A stretch of DNA of 64,000 nucleotides from Dactylis glomerata (Eukaryota; Streptophyta; Magnoliopsida; Poales; Poaceae): positions 175,157-239,156 of the forward strand of contig QXEO01001835.1 in NCBI GenBank assembly GCA_007115705.1, read 5' to 3'. Numbering within the stretch: position 1 is the stretch's first letter; each line of letters begins with the position of its first letter. Below are positions 22,104 to 34,265 of the stretch, piece after piece. The position numbers and the translations under genes were made by a program. The notes under the pieces were generated by a model. The model was given only the letters and a program-made list of their open reading frames with translations, did no database searches and was not told the origin of the DNA.

Positions 22104-24173
22104 ATACCCACGAACCATCACCGGCAGCAGCCACTCAATCCATATATGATAGTCGTGACTCTTGAGCCCGGTTACTTTTCCTGTTAATAGATTGACTCCC
22201 TTACTCATATTTGAACAATAACCATCATTAAACATCACGACGTATTTGAGCCACTTAAATGCCTCCTTTTTTTGGAGACTATCAAGGAAGTACTTGGCAT
22301 GCGGCTTGACCCAATTTTTTGACTCCCTTGTGGAGGCTCCATGTGTAGTTTCGTCCTATCACACAGATTCTGAACATCGACTCTAGCCTTGACATTATCC
22401 TTTGTCTTCTCAGCAATGTTCAAGACGGTGTTAAAGACGGACTCCGCGACATTCTTTTCGATGTGCATCACATCGATGTTATGGGGAAGTTCGAGGTCCT
22501 TGTAATACTCGAGCTGCGTTAAGCCTGCCACATGAGTCCAATTGTGCGTCTTACCATATCCCTGAAATCGTGGGCCGGGTTCAGCACTAGGCTTGAGAGC
22601 ACGTAGCTCAGCAGCAACAGCCACACCATTGAACGACGGTATCATTTTTTCTTCATGCACAACTTTGCCCTTCGTGAAGTTCTTTTTGTCTCCCCTAAAC
22701 CGATGGTCTCTTTTGAGGAACTTTCGATGTGGGTCAAAGGCAGAATATTTGCGACCCGCCTTTAGATAAAGGAACTCAAGTCGGTGCCTACACACTGGGC
22801 ATGGAAACTTACCAGCTGTAGAATGCTCGCAGAATAGAGCATAGCCGGGTAGGTCGTGCATTGAATACTGGTACCAAACTTTCATGAAAAAGTTTCTCTT
22901 TGATGCTCGGTTGTATGTCAACGTTCCATGGTGCCAAGAGTGGTGCAAGTCATCCACAAGCGACTGCATGAAGACACTCAAATTCTTCCCCGGGTATTCA
23001 GGCCCTGGAATGATCAAGGACAGAAATATGGTCTTCCTTTGCATTACGACTCCGGGAGGGAGATTGAGTGGAATAACAAACACAGGCCAGCAGCTGTACG
23101 AGGCAGTCGACATACCATATGGATTGAATCCATCGGTCGCTATCGCAATTCTGACATTTCGAGCATCACTTGACTGATCAGGGTATTTTCTATCAAAGTT
23201 CTTCCATGCCTTACCATCAGATGGATGTCCCATGTTTATCCGTCCGTTCTCGTCCTCGTATCTCTTACCCTTCTTATGCCACATCATTTGTTTGGCAGAC
23301 TTCTCGGACATATAAAGCCGTTGGATTCTTTTAATGAATGGGAGATAACGAAGAATCTTCACAGCGACTTTTGTCTGCGTCTTCTGACCATCGGGTCCCT
23401 CTACCTCATGATACCTAGAGGCCCCCACACTTGCTACAGTACTTGTCATCCGCAAACTCCTTCCAAAACAGAAGGCAACCTTTCGGACAGCAATCATACT
23501 TTACATAATCCATGTTGAGCGCTTTTAAGATTTTCTTTGCTTCGTACATGGTTTTAGGCAGACAATGTCCTTCAGGCAACATGTTACCAAATGTTGTCAG
23601 ATGAGCTTCAATGCATGCTCGGGTGTTGTCGAACTGGGCCTTGTTGGCTAATACTTGCGCTATGGCATCGAGCTGAGAAATTTTTGCACCCTCGTATAGA
23701 GGCCTCTTAGCCGAGGCCATCATATCAAAGAAGGCCTTCGCGGTTGGCTCTGGTTCCTCTGGTTCTAGCGGTTCCTCCGGTTCCTCTGGTTCTGGATGTT
23801 CCTCCTGTCCCGGTGGTGAATCTGGCATGTCGGCATTGCGAAGATCATCTAGCAAATATCTAATCCCATCATCCTCATTGCCATCAATCCGCTGTCGCAT
23901 CACCTCACCTCTGTCACGTTCGTACTGGGAAAATTTGACCCACGTGACAAAGTCAAGCATATACCCATGCAACCATAGGTGTTTAGTCATGTCATCCTTT
24001 CCCTGACGATGACGCCTTTTGCAACGAGCGCAAGGACAAGCTGGACGAACGCCTGACTTTGAACTACGCGCTAACTCCTTCAGTAAGCAATTAGTCTTCC
24101 ATACCCACTCTTCTGTCATTTCAGTCCCACTATGACAGCCACTATACATCCATCCATTATCAGAGGTGTTCAT
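22104..24173 (-). pseudogene. TNP2 transposase, N-terminal and catalytic part (Transpos_assoc + Transposase_21), frameshifted, chimeric start
   Basis: Minus strand. The N-terminus has a Transpos_assoc-type block (PCARCKRRHRQG, HLWLHGYM) and a Glu/Pro-rich linker. The catalytic region (Transposase_21) shows ATDGFNPYG, CPVCRHRLEFL and IDVMHIEKNVAESVFN. A second part near 22104-22325 reads KEAFKWLKY, LKSHDYHIW and LLPVMVRGYLP. Two breaks are visible: a five-G run (plus-strand C at 23422-23426), where one G fewer would keep the CGASRY motif in frame, and a shift at the T6 run near 22320. The normal start MADNGWMY is replaced: the ATG at 24173 comes from LTR-element sequence and reads in frame into DNGWMY. 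The 15-bp segment encoding NEDDG is absent in the three later copies. Confidence 0.8.
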
Positions 24174-26633
24174 TGTCTGCTTGTCCTGTCATTTTGGTGT
24201 GGGCTTGTTCCATGTCATCGGGCACGGAGGTACCCCATTGGCAGTTCTCAATGATATGCATATACTTACAATGACAAGAGCCTTGCTTGGGACTCTAAGT
24301 AAATTAGCATGGTTTGGGTACTCGTATTCACGGGACACGAGGTTTTCAACTTATGATTTGTGAAGCATATGCATCATAACTGTTCTCGCATTAATTTTAA
24401 CCATTCAGGATGCTTATGATGGGGGCAATGAGAGCTCAAAGCCGGTAAGTACCATAATTTTTGAAGGTTATAAAACTTGCAATCACTGCTTCCCTCTGCG
24501 AAGGGCCTTTCATCTACTTTTATGTTGAGTCACCACCTTCTTTCTTTATGCACCATTAAGAGAGCATAGTTGTCATTCTTAGTGTGACATGCATTGTCCC
24601 AAAGTTCATTGATTGACTTATATTGTTGGTTTCACTTGTTCTCAAATTATTTGTATCTAGTCGCCCTCTTAAACTTTGAGGTGTCCTATGCATTTATGTT
24701 TTGCTCTCTTTGAAGGACAAGCTGAAAACCTTTTGTATGTTTTTCCTTATGATTTGAACACACGTTTGACTTTCATTGTTTCATTATCATGATCTTTTAT
24801 TTGTGTTCATTTGCATGTTTACAACATGGTTGCTAAGTTCTTATTGTCATGATTATATCTTTCATGCCCATGTTTTAAGTTCTATTGATCCTAGCTCATC
24901 AATGCTTACATATATGATCAAGATTGTGTAGGTGCATGTCACCTCAAAAATTATTCTTTTGTTATCACTTACCTACTCGAGGACGAGCAGGAGTTAAGCT
25001 TGGGGATGCTTGATACGTCTCAAACGTATCTATAATTTTTGATGCTCCATGCTTGTTTTTACACCATTTGCCTATTGTTTCGTTACACTTAGTGGCATTT
25101 TTATGCATTTTCAGGAACTAACCTATTAACAAGTGCCACAGTGCCAGTTTCCTGTTTTCTGCTATTTTTGTGTTTCAGAAGTGATACACAGGAAATATTC
25201 TCGGAATTGGACGAAACAAGTTCCTGAAGTCATATTTCACGGGGAAGCTCCCAAACATCCGAAGACCTGACGGAGGGGGGCCACGAGGCCCCCACACACA
25301 GGGGCGGCGCGGCCACCCCCCTGGCCGTGCCGGGCCCACGTGAGGGGCCGTGGCCTCTCCTCTGACATCGCCCCTTCGCCTATATATACCCCCTGACGAG
25401 AAAAACCTAAGAGCCCGATCAGTTTTCCAGAATACATCGCGATCCGCTGCCGCCGTCGACCCAAAGATCGGGAGGGTCCAGAAGCTCTTCCCGGCACCCT
25501 GCCGGAGAGGGGAATCGCCACCGGAGGTCTTCTTCATCGCCATGCTTGCCTCCGGAGCGATGAGTGAGTAGTCTACCTTGGATTATGGGTCCATAGCAGT
25601 AGCTAGATGGTTGTCTTCTCCACCATGTGCTTCATGTTTAGATCTCATGAGCTGCCCTACATGATTGAGATCACCGTTATGTAATTCTATGATGTTGGTT
25701 TGTTGGGATCCGATGAATATTGGTGTTTATGATTAAGTTGCTGTACTGAATTATATCTTTTGTTATCTCTATGTTGTTTATGATCTTGCATGCTCTCCGT
25801 TGTTAGTAGCTATCTTGGCCGAGTAGTTGCTAGTGACTCCAAGAGGGGGTATTTATGCTCGATAGTGGGTTCATGCCTCTATTTCACCTGGGGGAGTGAC
25901 AGAAACTTCTAAGGTGGTAGATGTGCTATTGCTACTAGGGAGAAAATAACATTCATATGCTCAAGGGCATATGCTTTGTTTACATTACACACTTTGCTTA
26001 ATGCGATTATCTGTTGTTCGCAACTTAATACTTTCGGGGTGTTCGGATTGATATCCCTGGGGGTGGATTATTAGTCATAGATGCAGTTGGATGGCGGTCT
26101 ATGTATTTTGTTGTAATGCTCAGAGTAAATCTCATAGTGATCTTCTTGACATATCACGTTGTCTTTATTCTATCAATTGCCCAACTGTAATTTGTTTACC
26201 CAGCATGTTATTTTATCTATGGAGAGACACCACTAGTGAACTGTGGACCCCGGCCCTATTTTAATCATATTGCAATCACCTGTTTACTTTTCCCGTACTG
26301 TTTACTTTACTCGCATATTACTACTATTTTCCACTCGATACACTCATAACCTTTGTTTCAAGCAAACCGGTGAGATTGACAACCTCATCGCAAGTTGGGA
26401 GCAAAGTATTTGTCTGTGTGTGTGCAGGTTCTATAACACCTTCAGTCGTCGCCGTCTCTCCTCTCCTGATCGATAAACCTTGGTTTCTTAACTAAGGGAA
26501 AACTAGCCGCTACACTCATCATACCTTCCTCTTGGGGTTCCCAACGGGCTGGTCATCACCACGCACAAGGACTCACTGTTACAAATCAACTCGGCCCCAT
26601 CAGCTTATTTTCTGGCGCCATCACCAAGTAGCA
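24164..26633 (+). mobile_element. Truncated LTR retrotransposon of the same family, opposite orientation
   Basis: Holds 847 bp of internal sequence, matching the 3' internal half of the complex at 9253-22098, then a polypurine tract (AAGCTTGGGGATGCT at 24996-25010) and one LTR. The 5' LTR, primer site and gag-like ORF are gone. On the right it ends GTAGCA and CACTA sequence TATCTCACC follows; in the related copies that sequence continues from GGAGTGG, so TATCT is the probable target site. On the left the border is a deletion into TNP2. Confidence 0.85.
25011..26633 (+). repeat. LTR D (3' LTR of the truncated element)
   Basis: 1623 bp from TGATACGTCT to AAGTAGCA, the same family as LTRs A-C but with more differences, including AAGTAGCA for GAGTCAGCA at the end and an altered stretch (CACTGTTACAAATCAACTCG) near 26573-26592. 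Confidence 0.9.
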
Positions 26634-27118
26634 TATCTCACCACCGGCGGTGTCGAGGTCGGCGACCGGGGAAAAGTAGTCCGGAATAGCACCGGGACTC
26701 GAGGCGTCACCTACACCAACTCCCGCAACGACGATCACACCATAAACACCAAAAAGCCTGTAAATTACCATAATTCGAATGATTTACTCCAATATTCCGA
26801 CGATCTACTCCTATTTCTACCACTTCTAAATGTAATTCTATGCAAGCACAACTATCACATGGAGTAGTCATGAATTCACTGCAACATTTAATTAGCGAAT
26901 TGCATATCCAATGATAAACAGAAGCTAGCCCCAGTATGGTTGTTGCTCCGGTGGAGTACTTATACTAGTATTTACTGTGCATTTCATTTATGGACAACAA
27001 AAGAAATACAGCTGCAAACCAAACTGCGGCACTAGCATTTTATTTAATGATAAGAAAGAAAGATTAACTTAGCAAATTTCTAATGCTACAAGACCCTCCT
27101 ACAACCAGAGATGCATAC
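26634..27118 (-). other. CACTA 5' leader / TNP2 upstream region, unit 1
   Basis: Sequence TATCTCACCACCGGC onward matches the leader of the later TNP2 copies (from about 44974). No convincing coding frame is seen. It probably holds 5' UTR or promoter of the transposase gene. Confidence 0.6.
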
Positions 27119-27430
27119 CTGGCGCGGGGGCGGCCGCTGCGGGCTGCCGGCCGGGCCTGCCTGCGGGAGGGGCGGGCGGGAGGCGGCCGGCGGCGGGGTC
27201 TGGCGCGGGGGGAGGCAGGAGGGGCAGGCGGGAGGCGGCCGGCGGGAGGCGGCCGGCGGGAGGGTGGCGGGAGGGGCCGGCGGGAGGGTGGCGGGAGGCG
27301 GCCGGCGGGAGGGCGGCGGGGTCTGGCGCGGGGTCGGGTAGGAGGGGCCGGCGAGGCGGAGGAGGGCTGCGGCGCACGGGTGGGAGGAGGGTGGCAGGAG
27401 GGGCCGGCGGCGGGTGGGAGGAGGCTCGGG
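27119..27430. repeat. GC-rich minisatellite (GGCGGGAGGCGGCC type), unit 1
   Basis: Irregular tandem copies of about 12-14 bp built on GCGGGAGGCGGCCG. The plus strand is strongly G-rich. It lies between the CACTA leader and the element's 5' end. Long open frames in every reading frame are only compositional. Confidence 0.8.
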
Positions 27431-27450
27431 TGGAGGACGAGTGGATGCGC

Positions 27451-27661
27451 AAAATAATCGGAAATAATAATATGGGAGCTTCACAATAACTCGAGGGTTG
27501 CCTCGGTTGGGTCTAGTATTCGCAAGTTACGACTCACAAAAAAAAGACATCGATGGAGAAAACTCCACACACATGGGAATCCTAGCAAACTGCCACGATG
27601 GTGAGGCGTCACATAAAATGATAGGTGATAGCTATCATTCCATGCATCAAATAAAAATAAG
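27451..27661. other. Spacer between CACTA remnant and satellite array A
   Basis: Starts AAATAATCGG and ends CAAATAAAAATAAG, just before the first satellite base. The same spacer precedes all five arrays. Compared with later units about 200 bp just upstream (subterminal repeats and the Stowaway-like end) are deleted here. Nothing coding is seen. Confidence 0.7.
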
Positions 27662-30600
27662 AGACCGAGCTTCGGGTGCTATGCATGGGCAAACCTTTGC
27701 TTCTCAGGTACATATGACCTAACCAAGGCAGATGGAACACATTAGCCTCCCATCTTGGCGTCGTCCGAAGAAAGCTAGGGGGGTAGACCGCACGGGTGCA
27801 GCAGGCTAGGGTTTCGCCATAGACCAGGCTTCGGGAGCTATGCATGAGCAAACCTTTGCTTCTCAGGTACATATGACCTAACCAAAGCAGATGGAACACA
27901 TTAGCCTCCCATCTTGGTGTCGTCCGAAGAAAGCTAGGGGGGTAGACCGCACGGGTGCAGCGGGCTAGGGTTTCACCGTAGACCGGGCTTCGGGAGCTAT
28001 GCATGGGCAAACCTTTATTTCTCAGGTACATATGACCTAACCAAAGCAGATGGAACACATTAGCGTCCCATCATGGCGTCGTCCGAAGAAAGCTAGGGGG
28101 GTAGACCGCACGGGTGCAGCGGGCTAGGGTTTCGCCGTAGACCGAGCTTCGGGAGCTATGCATGGGCAAACCTTTGTTTCTCATGTACATATGACCTAAC
28201 CAAAGCAGATGGAAAACATTAGCCTCCCGTCTTGGCGTCATCCGAAGAAAGCTAGGGGGGTAGACCGCACGGGTGCAGCGGGCTAGGGTTTCGCCGTAGA
28301 CCGAGCTTCGGGAGCTATGCATGGGCAAACCTTTGTTTCTCATGTACATATGACCTAACCAAAGCAGATGGAACACATTAGCCTCCCATCTTGGCATCGT
28401 CCGAAGAAAGCTAGGGGGTAGACCGCACAGGTGCAGCGGGCTAGGGTTTCGCCGTAGACCGGGCTTCGGGAGCTATGCATGGGCAAACCTTTGCCTCTCA
28501 TGTACATATAACCTAACCAAAGCAGATGGAACACATTAGCCTCGCATCTTGGCGTCGTCCGAAGAAAGCTAGGGGGGTAGACCGCACGGGTGCAGCGGGC
28601 TAGGGTTTCACCGTAGACCGGGCTTCGGGAGCCATGCATGGGCAAACCTTTGCTTCTCATGTACATATGACCTACCCAAAACAGATGGAACACATTAGCC
28701 TCCCATCTTGGCGTCGTCCGAAGAAAGCTAGGGGGGTAGACCGCACGGGTGCAGCGGGCTAGGGTTTCGCCGTAGACCGGGCTTCGGGAGCTATGCATGG
28801 GCAAACCTTTGCTTCTCAGGAACATATGACCTAACCAAAGCAGATGGAACACATTAGCCTCCCATCTTGGCGTCGTCCGAAGAAAGCTAGGTGGGTAGAC
28901 CGCACGGGTGCAGTGGGCTAGGGTTTCGCTGTAGACCGGGCTTCGGGAGCTATGCATGGGCAAAACTTTGCTTCTCAGGTACATATGACCTAACCAAAGC
29001 AGATGGAACACATTAGCCTCCCATCTTGGCGTCGTCCGAAGAAAGCTAGTTGGTAGACCGCACGGGTGCAGCGGGCTAGGGTTTCACCGTAGACCGGGCT
29101 TCGGGAGCTATGCATGGGCAAACCTTTGTTTCTCAGGTACATATGACCTAACCAAAGAAGATGGAACACATTAGCCTCCCATCTTGGCGTCGTCCGAAGA
29201 AAGCTAGGGGGTAGACCGCACGGGTGCAGCGGGCTAGGGTTTCGCCGTAGACCGAGCTTCGGGAGCTATGCATGGGCAAACCTTTGTTTCTCATGTACAT
29301 ATGACCTAACCAAAGCCGATGGAACACATTAGCCTCCCATCTTGGCGTCGTCCGAAGAAAGCTAGGGGGTAGACCGCATGGGTGCAGCGGGCTAGGATTT
29401 CGCCGTACACCGGGCTTCGGGAGCTATGCATGGGCAAACCTTTGCTTCTCATGTCCATATAACCTAACCAAAGCAGATGGAACACATTAGCCTCCCATCT
29501 TGTCGTCGTCCGAAGAAAGCTAAGGGGGTAGACCGCACGGGTGCAGCGGGCTAGGGTTTCGCCGTAGACCGGGCTTCGGGAGCTATGCATGGGCAAACCT
29601 TTGCTTCGCAGGTACATATGACCTAACCAAAGCAGATGGAACACATTAGCCTCCCATCTTGGCGTCGTCCGAAGAAAGCTAGGGGTAGACCGCACGGGTG
29701 CAGCGGGCTAGGGTTTCGCCGTAGACCGGGCTTCGGGAGCTATGCATGGGCAAACATTCGTTTCTCAGGTACATATGACCTAACCAAAGCAGATGGAACA
29801 CATTAGCCTCCCATCTTGGCGTCGTCCGAAGAAAGCTAGGAGGGTAGACCGCACGGGTGCAGCGGGCTAGGGTTTCGCCATAGACCGGGCTTCGGGAGCT
29901 ATGCATGGGAAAACCTTTGCTTCTCATGTACATATAACCTAACCAAAGCAGATGGAACACATTAGCCTCCCATCTTGGCTTCGTCCAAAGAAAGCTAGGG
30001 GGTAGACCGCACGGGTGCAGTGGGCTAGGGTTTCGCCGTAGACCGGGCTTCGGGAGCTATGCATGGGCAAACCTTTGCTTCTCAGGTACATATGACCTAA
30101 CCAAAGCAGATGGAACACATTAGCCTCCCATCTTGGCGTCGTCCGAAGAAAGCTAGGGGGGTAGACCGCACGGGTGCAGCGGGCTAGGGTTTCGCCATAG
30201 ACCGGGCTTCGGGAGCTATGCATGGGCAAACCTTTGTTTCTCAGGTACATATGACCTAACCAAAGCAGGTGGAACACATTAGCCTCCCATCTTGGCGTCG
30301 TCCAAAGAATGCTAGGGGGGGTAGACCGCACGGGTGCAGCGGGCTAGGGTTTCGCCGTAGACCGAGCTTCGGGAGCTATGCATGGGCAAACCTTTGTTTC
30401 TCAGGTACATATGACCTAACCAAGGCAGATGGAACACATTAGCCTCCCATCTTGGCGTCGTCCGAAGAAAGCTAGGGGGGTAGACCGCACGGGTGCAGCG
30501 GGCTAGGGTTTCACCGTAGACTGAGCTTTGGGAGCTATGCATGGGTAAACCTTTCCTTCTCATGTACATATGACCTAACCAAAGCAGATGGAACACATTA

Positions 30601-33600
30601 GCCTCCCATCTTGGCGTCGTCCGAAGAAAGCTAGGGGGGTAGACCGCACGGGTGCAGCGGGCTAGGGTTTCGCTGTAGACCGGGCTTCGGGAGCTATGCA
30701 TGGGCAAACCTTTGCTTCTCAGGTACATATGCCCTAACCAAAGCAGATGGAACACATTAGCCTCCCATCTTGGCGTCGTCCGAAGAAAGCTAGGGGGTAG
30801 ATCGCACGGGTGCAGCGGGCTAGGGTTTCGCAGTAGACTGAGCTTCGGGAGCTATGCATGGGCAAACCTTTGTTTCTCATGTACATATGACCTAACCAAA
30901 GCAGATGGAACACATTAGCCTCCCATCTTGGCGTCGTCCGAAGAAAGCTAGGGGGTAGACCGCACGGGTGCAGCGGGCTAGGGTTTCGCCGTAGACCGGG
31001 CTTCGGGAGCTATGCATGGGCAAACCTTTGTTTCTCAGGTACATATGACCTAACCAAAGCAGATGGAACACATTAGCCTCCCATCTTGGCGTCGTCCGAA
31101 GAAAGCTAGGAGGGTAGACCGCACGGGTGCAGCGGGCTAGGGTTTCGCCATAGACCGGGCTTCGGGAGCTATGCATGGGAAAACCTTTGCTTCTCATGTA
31201 CATATAACCTAACCAAAGCAGATGGAACACATTAGCCTCCCATCTTGGCTTCGTCCAAAGAAAGCTAGGGGGGTAGACCGCACGGGTGCAGTGGGCTAGG
31301 GTTTCGCCGTAGACCGGGCTTCGGGAGCTATGCATGGGCAAACCTTTGCTTCTCAGGTACATATGACCTAACCAAAGCAGATGGAACACATTAGCCTCCC
31401 ATCTTGGCGTCGTCCGAAGAAAGCTAGGGGGGTAGACCGCACGGGTGCAGCGGGCTAGGGTTTCGCCATAGACCGGGCTTCGGGAGCTATGCATGGGCAA
31501 ACCTTTGTTTCTCAGGTACATATGACCTAACCAAAGCAGGTGGAACACATTAGCCTCCCATCTTGGCGTCGTCCAAAGAATGCTAGGGGGTAGACCGCAC
31601 GGGTGCAGCGGGCTAGGGTTTCGCCGTAGACCGAGCTTCGGGAGCTATGCATGGGCAAACCTTTGTTTCTCAGGTACATATGACCTAACCAAGGCAGATG
31701 GAACACATTAGCCTCCCATCTTGGCGTCGTCCGAAGAAAGCTAGGGGGGTAGACCGCACGGGTGCAGCGGGCTAGGGTTTCACCGTAGACTGAGCTTTGG
31801 GAGCTATGCATGGGTAAACCTTTCCTTCTCATGTACATATGACCTAACCAAAGCAGATGGAACACATTAGCCTCCCATCTTGGCGTCGTCCGAAGAAAGC
31901 TAGGGGGGTAGACCGCACGGGTGCAGCGGGCTAGGGTTTCGCTGTAGACCGGGCTTCGGGAGGTATGCATGGGAAAACCTTTGCTTCTCAGGTACATATG
32001 CCCTAACCAAAGCAGATGGAACACATTAGCCTCCCATCTTGGCGTCGTCCGAAGAAAGCTAGGGGGTAGATCGCACGGGTGCAGCGGGCTAGGGTTTCGC
32101 CGTAGACTGAGCTTCGGGAGCTATGCATGGGCAAACCTTTGTTTCTCATGTACATATGACCTAACCAAAGCAGATGGAACACATTAGCCTCCCATCTTGG
32201 CGTCGTCCGAAGAAAGCTAGGGGGGTAGACCGCACGGGTGCAGCGGGCTAGGGTTTCGCCGTAGACCGAGCTTCGGGAGCTATGCATGGGCAAACCTTTG
32301 TTTCTCAGTTACATATGACCTAACCAAGGCAGATGGAACACATTAGCCTTCCATCTTGGCGTCGTCCGAAGAAAGCTAGGGGGTAGACCGCACGGGTGCA
32401 GCGGGCTAGGTTTTCGCCGTAGACCGAGCTTCGGGAGCTATGCATGGGGAAACATTTGTTTCTCAGGTACATATGACCTAACCAAAGCAGATGGAACACA
32501 TTAGCCTCCCATCTTGGCGTTGTCCGAAGAAAGCTAGGGGGGTAGACCGCACGGGTGCAGCGGGCTAGGGTTTCGCCGTAGACCGGGCTTCGGGAGCTAT
32601 GCATAGGCAAACATTTGCTTCTCAGGTACATATGCCCTAACCAAAGCAGATGGAACACATTAGCTTCCCATCTTGGCGTCGTTCGAAGAAAGCTAGGGGG
32701 GTAGACCGCACGGGTGCAGCGGGCTAGGGTTTCGCCGTAGACTGAGCTTCGGGAGCTATGCATGGGCAAACCTTTGTTTCTCATGTACATATGACCTAAC
32801 CAAAGCAGATGGAACACATTAGCCTCCCATCTTGGCGTCGTCCGAAGAAAGCTAGGGGGTAGACCGCACGGGTGTAGCGGCCTAGGGTTTCGCCGTAGAC
32901 CGAGCTTCGGGAGCTATGCATGGGCAAACCTTTGTTTCTCAGGTACATATGACCTAACCAAGGTAGATGGAACACATGAGCCTCCCATCTTGGCGTCGTC
33001 CGAAGAAAGCTAGGGGGTAGACCGCACGGGTGCAGCAGGCTAGGGTTTCACCGTAGACCGAGCTTCGGGAGCTATGCATGGGTAAACCTTTCCTTCTCAT
33101 GTACATATGACCTAACCAAAGCAGATGGAAGACATTAGCCTCCTATCTTGGCGTCGTCCGAAGAAAGCTAGGTGGTAGACCGCACGGGTGCAGCGGGCTA
33201 GGGTTTCGCCGTAGACCGGGCTTCGGGAGCTATGCATGGGCAAACCTTTGCTTCTCAGGTACATATGCCCTAACCAAAGCAGATGGAACACATTAGCCTC
33301 CCATCTTGGCGTCGTCCGAAGAAAGCTAGGGGGGTAGACCGCACGGGTGCAACGGGCTAGGGTTTCGCCATAGACTGAGCTTCGGGAGCTATGCATGGGC
33401 AAACCTTTGTTTCTCATGTACATATGACCTAACCAAAGCAGATGGAACACATTAGCCTCCCATCTTGGCGTCGTCCGAAGAAAGCTAGGGGGGTAGACCG
33501 CACGGGTGCAGCGGGCTAGGGTTTCACCGTAGACCGAGCTTCGGGAGCTATGCATGGGCAAACCTTTGTTTCTCAGTTACATATGACCTAACCAAGGCAG

Positions 33601-34258
33601 ATGGAACACATTAGCCTCCCATCTTGGCGTCGTCCGAAGAAAGCTAGGGGGTAGACCGCACGGGTGCAGCGGGCTAGGGTTTCGCCGTAGACCGAGCTTC
33701 AGGAGCTATGCATGGGCAAACCTTTGTTTCTCAGGTACATATGACCTAACCAAGGCAGATGGAACACATTAGCCTCCCATCTTGGCGTCGTCCGAAGAAA
33801 GCTAGGGGGTAGACCGCACGGGTGCAGCGGGCTAGGGTTTCGCCGTAGACCGGGCTTCGGGAGCTATGCATGGGCAAACCTTTGCTTCTCAGGTACATAT
33901 GACCTAACCAAAGCAGATGGAACACATTAGCCTCCCATCTTGGCATCGTCCGGAAAAAGCTAAGGGTGTAGACCGCACGGGTGCAGCGGGCTAGGGTTTC
34001 ACCGTAGACCGGGCTTCGGGAGCTATGCATGGGCAAACCTTTGTTTCTCAGGTACATATGACCTAACCGAAGCAGATGGAACACATTAGCCTCCCATCTT
34101 GGCATCGTCCGAAGAAAGCTAGGGGGTAGACCGCATGGGTGCAGCGGGCTAGGGTTTCGCTATAGACCGAGCTTCGGGAGCTATGCATGGGCAAACCTTT
34201 GTTTCTCAGGTACATATGACCTAACCAAGGCAGATGGAACACATTAGCCTCCCATCTT
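27662..34258. repeat. Satellite array A, 158/159-bp monomer (about 41-42 copies)
   Basis: Monomers contain, in order, GTACATATGACCTAACC, GATGGAACACATTAGCC, TCTTGGCGTCGTCCGAAG, CTAGGGGG(G)TAGACC, GCACGGGTGCAGCGGG, CTAGGGTTTCGCC, GCTTCGGGAGCTATGCATGG. Length is mostly 158 or 159 according to a run of five or six G. Each unit carries one CTAGGGTTT, which contains a plant-telomere-like TAGGGTTT. Monomers here are more varied than in array E. The array starts in phase at AGACCGAGC and ends at CCCATCTT. Confidence 0.97.
29690..32230. repeat. Eight-monomer higher-order repeat (about 1,270 bp, two copies) within array A
   Basis: Private variants recur about 1,270 bp apart: CTTCGTCCAAAGAAAGC near 29978 and 31249, TCCAAAGAATGC at 30301 and 31572, and GAGCTTTGGG near 30523 and 31793. 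Eight monomers are duplicated as a block. The same pattern is carried into array B by the 8.5-kb duplication. Borders are approximate. Confidence 0.8.
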
Positions 34259-34265
34259 ATGGAAC

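Larger units (their letters stand above)
3897..27450 (-). mobile_element. CACTA (En/Spm-type) DNA transposon, interrupted twice by LTR retrotransposons
   Basis: The element is on the minus strand. Its 3' terminus begins with CACTACAGC at 3897. Pieces belonging to it are 3897-9252, 22099-24163 and 26634-27450; the intervening DNA is inserted LTR retroelement sequence. It carries a TNP1-like gene and a TNP2 transposase gene and has GCCGTCGGCA subterminal repeats at the 3' end; the matching 5' subterminal repeats survive only in the related copies near 45.8, 50.6 and 55.0 kb. In this copy the sequence after 27450 lacks them, and no reverse CACTA terminus is visible, so the 5' end is deleted. The coding parts are broken, so it is not autonomous now. 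Confidence 0.85.

Noticed and set aside
22884..23518. Plus-strand frames opposite TNP2 (also near 43.2, 48.0 and 52.4 kb)
   Set aside because: They are antisense shadows of the well-supported transposase frame.
27083..27484. Gly/Arg-rich and Pro-rich frames in the GC-rich blocks (also near 35.6, 45.5, 50.3 and 54.7 kb)
   Set aside because: Open in several frames on both strands at once, as expected from GC-rich tandem repeats. No domain is seen.
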